Shown here in pieces: positions 63,601-64,000 of a DNA stretch of 64,000 bases. The stretch is from Panorpa germanica (taxonomy: Eukaryota > Arthropoda > Insecta > Mecoptera > Panorpidae): the NCBI GenBank assembly GCA_963678705.1, contig OY783203.1:40734347-40798346 (forward strand), read 5' to 3'. The position numbers and the translations under genes are program-made. Positions within the stretch are counted from its first letter, which is position 1; every line of letters begins with the position of its first letter. The notes under the pieces were generated by a model. That model worked only from the letters and a program-made list of their open reading frames with translations, was not told the origin of the DNA and searched no databases.

Positions 63601-63958
63601 CCTATTTTATATCATATTTGTTTTATTCTTGAAATTGGTAATATACTATGGATGTCAACAAATTTATGACAGAGTTCATCTTGTATATAACATAATAATA
63701 ATCTTCTCGAGTGCTCTAATGGTTATAATGAGGCAGTTAGTTCATGCCTTCATTTATTATTATTATGGAAAAACTAATTCACAAACAAAATAATATATAC
63801 AGAAAGTCACCGGCGAGAGGCTTGAAATTAAGAAAGGAAAAGTTAACGCGAAGTTAACCAAACCAAAATACGAAGAGTTGCCAGAAATAGAAGACTATGA
63901 ACGACCACAACTGGAAGTTTATGAAAAGTATACACCTACACCATCCAAAAAGGAATCG
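45352..63958 (+). CDS. bt: Projectin (bent; twitchin-family giant muscle protein), 5' part: eight Ig domains and PEVK-like region
   Basis: Projectin is the insect counterpart of nematode twitchin. It runs along thick filaments and, in flight muscle, reaches the Z-band as part of the connecting filament that gives stiffness. The start MGVADDFAPSF..KPQLRQEDDG is the family's N-terminus. Joining exons 45352-45664, one 22-nt microexon, 46631-46793, 47001-47142, 53362-53497, 53626-53829, 53905-54206, 54452-54675, 54784-55186, 55276-55448, 55522-55704, 55784-56050 and then the PEVK exons to 63958 gives 4599 nt with every phase matching, i.e. 1533 residues. Eight I-set Ig domains occupy residues 1-844, the known N-terminal count for projectin. 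A K/E/P/V-rich region follows. The gene runs past the window; the remaining PEVK exons, the Ig/Fn3 core and the kinase are not seen. Confidence 0.93.
45787..45808 (+). CDS. bt: Projectin microexon 3a (22 nt)
   Basis: Acceptor TATAATTTTCAG and strong donor AG/GTAAGC flank 22 nt. After the phase-1 end of exon 2 it reads P-A-D-D-P-K-D and leaves AG, which makes Arg with the next exon (46631). It links Ig1 and Ig2. See the twin exon at 46463-46484, which fills exactly the same slot. Confidence 0.8.
46463..46484 (+). CDS. bt: Projectin microexon 3b (22 nt), apparent alternative to 3a
   Basis: A long pyrimidine tract ending CTTTAG and donor AG/GTGGGT flank 22 nt. Entered from exon 2 it reads P-A-D-Q-A-K-K plus AG, again completing Arg with exon 46631. 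It has the same length, phase and first three residues as 3a. Splicing both in shifts the frame and gives an early TGA in the next exon, so the two must be used one at a time. Confidence 0.72.
46631..47142 (+). CDS. bt: Projectin exons 4-5: Ig2
   Basis: Exons 46631-46793 (163 nt, ends phase 0 at AGG/GTAAGT) and 47001-47142 (142 nt, ends phase 1) code residues 111-213. Ig2 runs from IAPTFAKKPA to ATISLNF. It has LLFEC (B-strand Cys), VAWW (C-strand Trp) and DAGKYRVTAKN, without the F-strand Cys. The 207-bp intron splits the domain after the C-strand region. Confidence 0.92.
48201..48361. mobile_element. Small TIR-like element in projectin intron
   Basis: Left GTGCTGGTCTACAAAAAAGA, right complement GCTGCGGTCGCACTGCGAAA then AAAGATATCCG. 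The ends match imperfectly with gaps. Related TTCCGC/GCGGAA patches occur at 8920-9200. Confidence 0.4.
49104..49351. mobile_element. MITE, same family, short copy in projectin intron
   Basis: Left end TTAAGCCCCATTCACCCTC, right end AAAAACAGTGAGTGGGAATT. Half the length of the other copies, so it is internally deleted. Confidence 0.7.
51445..51523 (+). repeat. SINE tail in projectin intron
   Basis: AAAATGCCAACTATAGAAGG, GATCGTCCGTGATAGGACTC and ATAGGCTGACTTTAAA. It faces an inverted copy 40 bp downstream. Confidence 0.6.
51565..51650 (-). repeat. SINE tail, inverted, in projectin intron
   Basis: + strand reading: GGATAATAGTCCTATCATCA, TTATTATGTTGGCAGTAATT and ATGATGTCTAGGCGGATC, the reverse of the family's distal body. 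Confidence 0.6.
51876..52015 (-). repeat. Rearranged SINE pieces in projectin intron
   Basis: CTACCTAATAAGTTGATGGT and a head remnant (CTAAAGACACAATCTGG) are followed by AGTCCTATCACCGACGACCT and TTATGTTGGCAG. The order of body parts is scrambled relative to the consensus, so two fragments or a rearrangement are present. Confidence 0.5.
53362..53829 (+). CDS. bt: Projectin exons 6-7: Ig3
   Basis: Exons 53362-53497 and 53626-53829 code residues 214-326; the split falls inside the conserved Trp codon (TG/G). Ig3 starts at IKPTFTERPVIRQTDDG, has ITFEC and SITW, and ends DKGEYRAVAKNKHGEG..INLNFE. The F-strand Cys is absent. A short Gly/Lys linker (GGGKPK) follows. The intron is 128 bp. Confidence 0.92.
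53905..54206 (+). CDS. bt: Projectin exon 8: Ig4
   Basis: A 302-nt exon covering about residues 327-427 and holding a whole Ig domain: PPRFPKKPTIRQEGD, LIMEC (Cys), ITWYQG (Trp), and DGGNYRCNAFNNYGES with the second Cys present. It is the first domain in the series that can form the canonical disulfide. It ends phase 1 at CAAG/GTACTT. Confidence 0.93.
54452..55186 (+). CDS. bt: Projectin exons 9-10: Ig5 and Ig6
   Basis: Exons 54452-54675 and 54784-55186 (residues about 428-636). Ig5 (YAPTFIEKPRI..., TMKCKCKAKPKPTVTWY, GGTYRCNVKNEFGES) is split by a 108-bp intron. Ig6 (GPTFIEKPRIVSQQGG, MDCKVRADPSPTIVW, DSGLYKCNIKNALGE) lies entirely in the second exon after an acidic linker (EAEPEPEGD). Both have the paired Cys residues. 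They resemble each other more than the other domains, which suggests a local duplication. Confidence 0.93.
55276..55704 (+). CDS. bt: Projectin exons 11-12: Ig7
   Basis: Exons 55276-55448 and 55522-55704, residues about 637-755. Ig7 contains VIVECHV (Cys), DCTWFKEN (Trp) and DRGSYKLVARNEKGEA, without the F-strand Cys. The acidic/basic tail after VVEVTEIPEAEEKKGEKPK is the linker to Ig8. The 73-bp intron ends TTGTTAACAG. Confidence 0.92.
55784..56050 (+). CDS. bt: Projectin exon 13: Ig8
   Basis: A 267-nt phase 0-0 exon, residues 756-844. Ig8 has EFVCSLK (Cys), VTWYKN (Trp) and HVASYRVVFANEFGED, with no F-strand Cys. The tail TVIEKKKDEK leads into the charged elastic region. This is the last Ig before the PEVK region. 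Confidence 0.92.
56135..56518 (+). CDS. bt: Projectin exon 14: K/E-rich helical block of the PEVK region
   Basis: A 384-nt phase 0-0 exon, residues 845-972. About 100 residues are runs of EEKKK, VEEKK, IEEKK and AEEKK with almost no Pro, and then a Pro-rich end (KPEEKKPLTKKPVEKPEEAKPEERK). The alternating E and K blocks at i/i+4 spacing predict a stable single alpha helix or coiled coil rather than a random spring. The exon is almost pure purine on this strand. Confidence 0.9.
56742..56777 (+). CDS. bt: Candidate projectin exon (36 nt), or alternative 3' end
   Basis: After a pyrimidine tract ending ATTAAG, the phase-0 frame reads SKKRHKIVHFPD followed by GTTAAT, a weak but possible donor. 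If the donor is ignored, the frame runs on to TAA at 56793-56795, with AATAAA at 56781-56786. It could be a small internal exon, a terminal exon of a short Ig-only isoform, or chance. The codon choice and peptide look coding, but the splice sites are weak. Confidence 0.4.
56867..56941 (+). CDS. bt: Projectin PEVK exon: acidic 25-residue segment
   Basis: 75 nt, phase 0-0, acceptor CATCAACAG, donor GAG/GTACTT. It encodes SVEPSFVEEAVSEPEEES... ending in an E/S run. This is the most acidic piece of the PEVK region and contrasts with the Lys-rich exons around it. Confidence 0.82.
57959..58185 (+). CDS. bt: Projectin PEVK exons 57959-58024 and 58135-58185
   Basis: Two short phase 0-0 exons of 66 and 51 nt encode EITEKSVTIEIDKREIIPDKTK and KQEMEKVTLKPVEHKAK. 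Acceptors are ATAATAG and GATTTACAG; donors are GTACAC and GTAAGA. A (CA)n run follows the first donor. The mix of K, E, V and P and the short length are typical of PEVK exons in titin-like genes. Confidence 0.82.
58381..58493. other. bt: Two adjacent hairpins in a projectin PEVK intron
   Basis: 58381-58399 (GAAGGTGGTTCCAGAAGTG) pairs with 58441-58459 (CACTTCTGAAACCACCCTC), 17 of 19 positions, 41-nt loop. Next, GTAATCC TTACA GGATTAC forms a perfect 7-bp stem. The first hairpin is less AT-rich than the intron. It could be a transposon remnant, a structured RNA or a splicing-related fold. Confidence 0.5.
58626..58679 (+). CDS. bt: Projectin PEVK exon, 18 residues
   Basis: 54 nt, phase 0-0, acceptor GTTGCATGCAG, donor GAG/GTAATC. 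It encodes ETEEAAPKANDVDIKPAE. It continues the open phase-0 frame of its neighbours. Confidence 0.82.
59695..59945 (+). mobile_element. Mariner 5' relic in projectin intron
   Basis: Same 5' UTR as the two copies above, then ATGAAAAAATTTGAATATGG encoding MKKFEYGVLIKHCCLM, close to a mariner transposase N-terminus. No right end is recognisable. It lies in the intron before the exon at 60035. Confidence 0.7.
60035..60133 (+). CDS. bt: Projectin PEVK exon, 33 residues
   Basis: 99 nt, phase 0-0, acceptor CAAATTTAG, donor AAG/GTAAAC. It starts VAAPKPGERKLSSAK and ends RSVVKHAEK. It follows a 1.36-kb intron that holds a mariner relic. Confidence 0.83.
60365..60807 (+). CDS. bt: Projectin PEVK exons 60365-60418 and 60742-60807
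   Basis: Two phase 0-0 exons of 54 and 66 nt. They encode VVEMSLDDKVESRRSSIQ and IEETRSESRRSSIIETSK plus TTTK. Both contain an ESRRSSI motif, so they look like duplicated exons. RRSS fits a basophilic-kinase (PKA-like) site, a possible phosphorylation point in the spring region; that role is inferred. Confidence 0.83.
61314..61391 (+). CDS. bt: Projectin PEVK exon, 26 residues
   Basis: 78 nt, phase 0-0, acceptor TTATTTAG, donor CAG/GTATAT. It encodes SKLETNHTEAEEIPKLKPTA followed by RGQAAQ. It leads into the long repeat exon. Confidence 0.82.
61759..62550 (+). CDS. bt: Projectin long PEVK exon with decapeptide repeats
   Basis: 792 nt, phase 0-0, 264 residues (1154-1417). About twenty repeats of a 10-residue unit like VPEPKxDSVK cover roughly 61800-62430, with the form alternating between PEPK and PERK. 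The last part turns Thr/Pro-rich (TPDTQNDTLTPTPKTPNQLT). The regular Pro every ten residues predicts an extended, disordered, elastic chain. The 30-bp repeat is visible in the DNA, so its length may vary by unequal exchange. The opposite strand is open by chance because of the repeat. Confidence 0.93.
62816..63171 (+). CDS. bt: Projectin PEVK exons 62816-62854 and 63019-63171
   Basis: Phase 0-0 exons of 39 and 153 nt. They encode KEEEKLTNNKVAK and a 51-residue segment starting PGQPETFPKLKKSS and ending ENGEVAPK. Acceptors are CATATAG and AAAAATAG, both with weak pyrimidine tracts; donors are GTATGT and GTAACC. The small first exon is a good candidate for optional use. Confidence 0.8.
63803..63958 (+). 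CDS. bt: Projectin PEVK exon, last in window
   Basis: 156 nt, phase 0-0, acceptor ATATATACAG, donor TCG/GTAATT. It encodes KVTGERLEIKKGKVNAKL..., then PEIEDYERPQLEVYEKYTP. The YE-rich YERP/VYEKY motif is a style known from the later part of insect projectin PEVK regions. The gene continues beyond the window. Confidence 0.87.
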
Positions 63959-64000
63959 GTAATTCAATAATACGAGATTTATTAATTCGCTTCTTATTTA

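Overview
The window looks like AT-rich insect nuclear DNA: long introns, GT-AG exons with polypyrimidine tracts, many transposon relics and (TA)n microsatellites. All recognisable genes are on the + strand. The insect order cannot be fixed from the sequence.

Left part (1-35574): the 3' end of a host gene. Two phase-0 exons (18276-18428 and 35458-35574) encode the last 89 residues of a protein that reads like the C-terminus of a medium-chain dehydrogenase/reductase (quinone-oxidoreductase-like). They are separated by a 17-kb intron, and everything upstream is probably intron of the same gene. This DNA is full of mobile-element relics: a tRNA-derived SINE family (about 18 copies or fragments in the window), mariner relics, several TIR MITE families, LINE tails and a Helitron.

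Middle (35575-42300): 3' UTR and intergenic DNA, with a roughly 36-bp minisatellite, a SINE and a MITE. From about 42.0 to 42.54 kb the sequence is less AT-rich and ends in a good splice donor; I read this as the promoter and non-coding first exon of the next gene.

Right part (42.3 kb to window end): the 5' part of the insect giant muscle protein gene projectin (bent, bt; twitchin family). The reading frame joins 25 exons exactly, giving 1533 residues before the window ends (1545 if a doubtful 36-nt exon is included). It encodes eight N-terminal I-set Ig domains (residues 1-844) and then a K/E/P/V-rich PEVK-like elastic region (845 onward). The downstream Ig, Fn3 and kinase core lies outside the window.

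Most notable are two 22-nt microexons between Ig1 and Ig2 with the same length and phase. Using exactly one keeps the frame, while using both hits a stop, so they look mutually exclusive. Every PEVK exon is phase 0-0, which allows modular splicing. Other points of interest are a helical K/E-rich block inside the PEVK region, a candidate alternative 3' exon, an intronic hairpin, inverted SINE pairs in introns, and a frequent TACGAGTA octamer in the non-coding DNA. I did not find an unmistakably new system. The microexon pair and the motif bias are the best leads.
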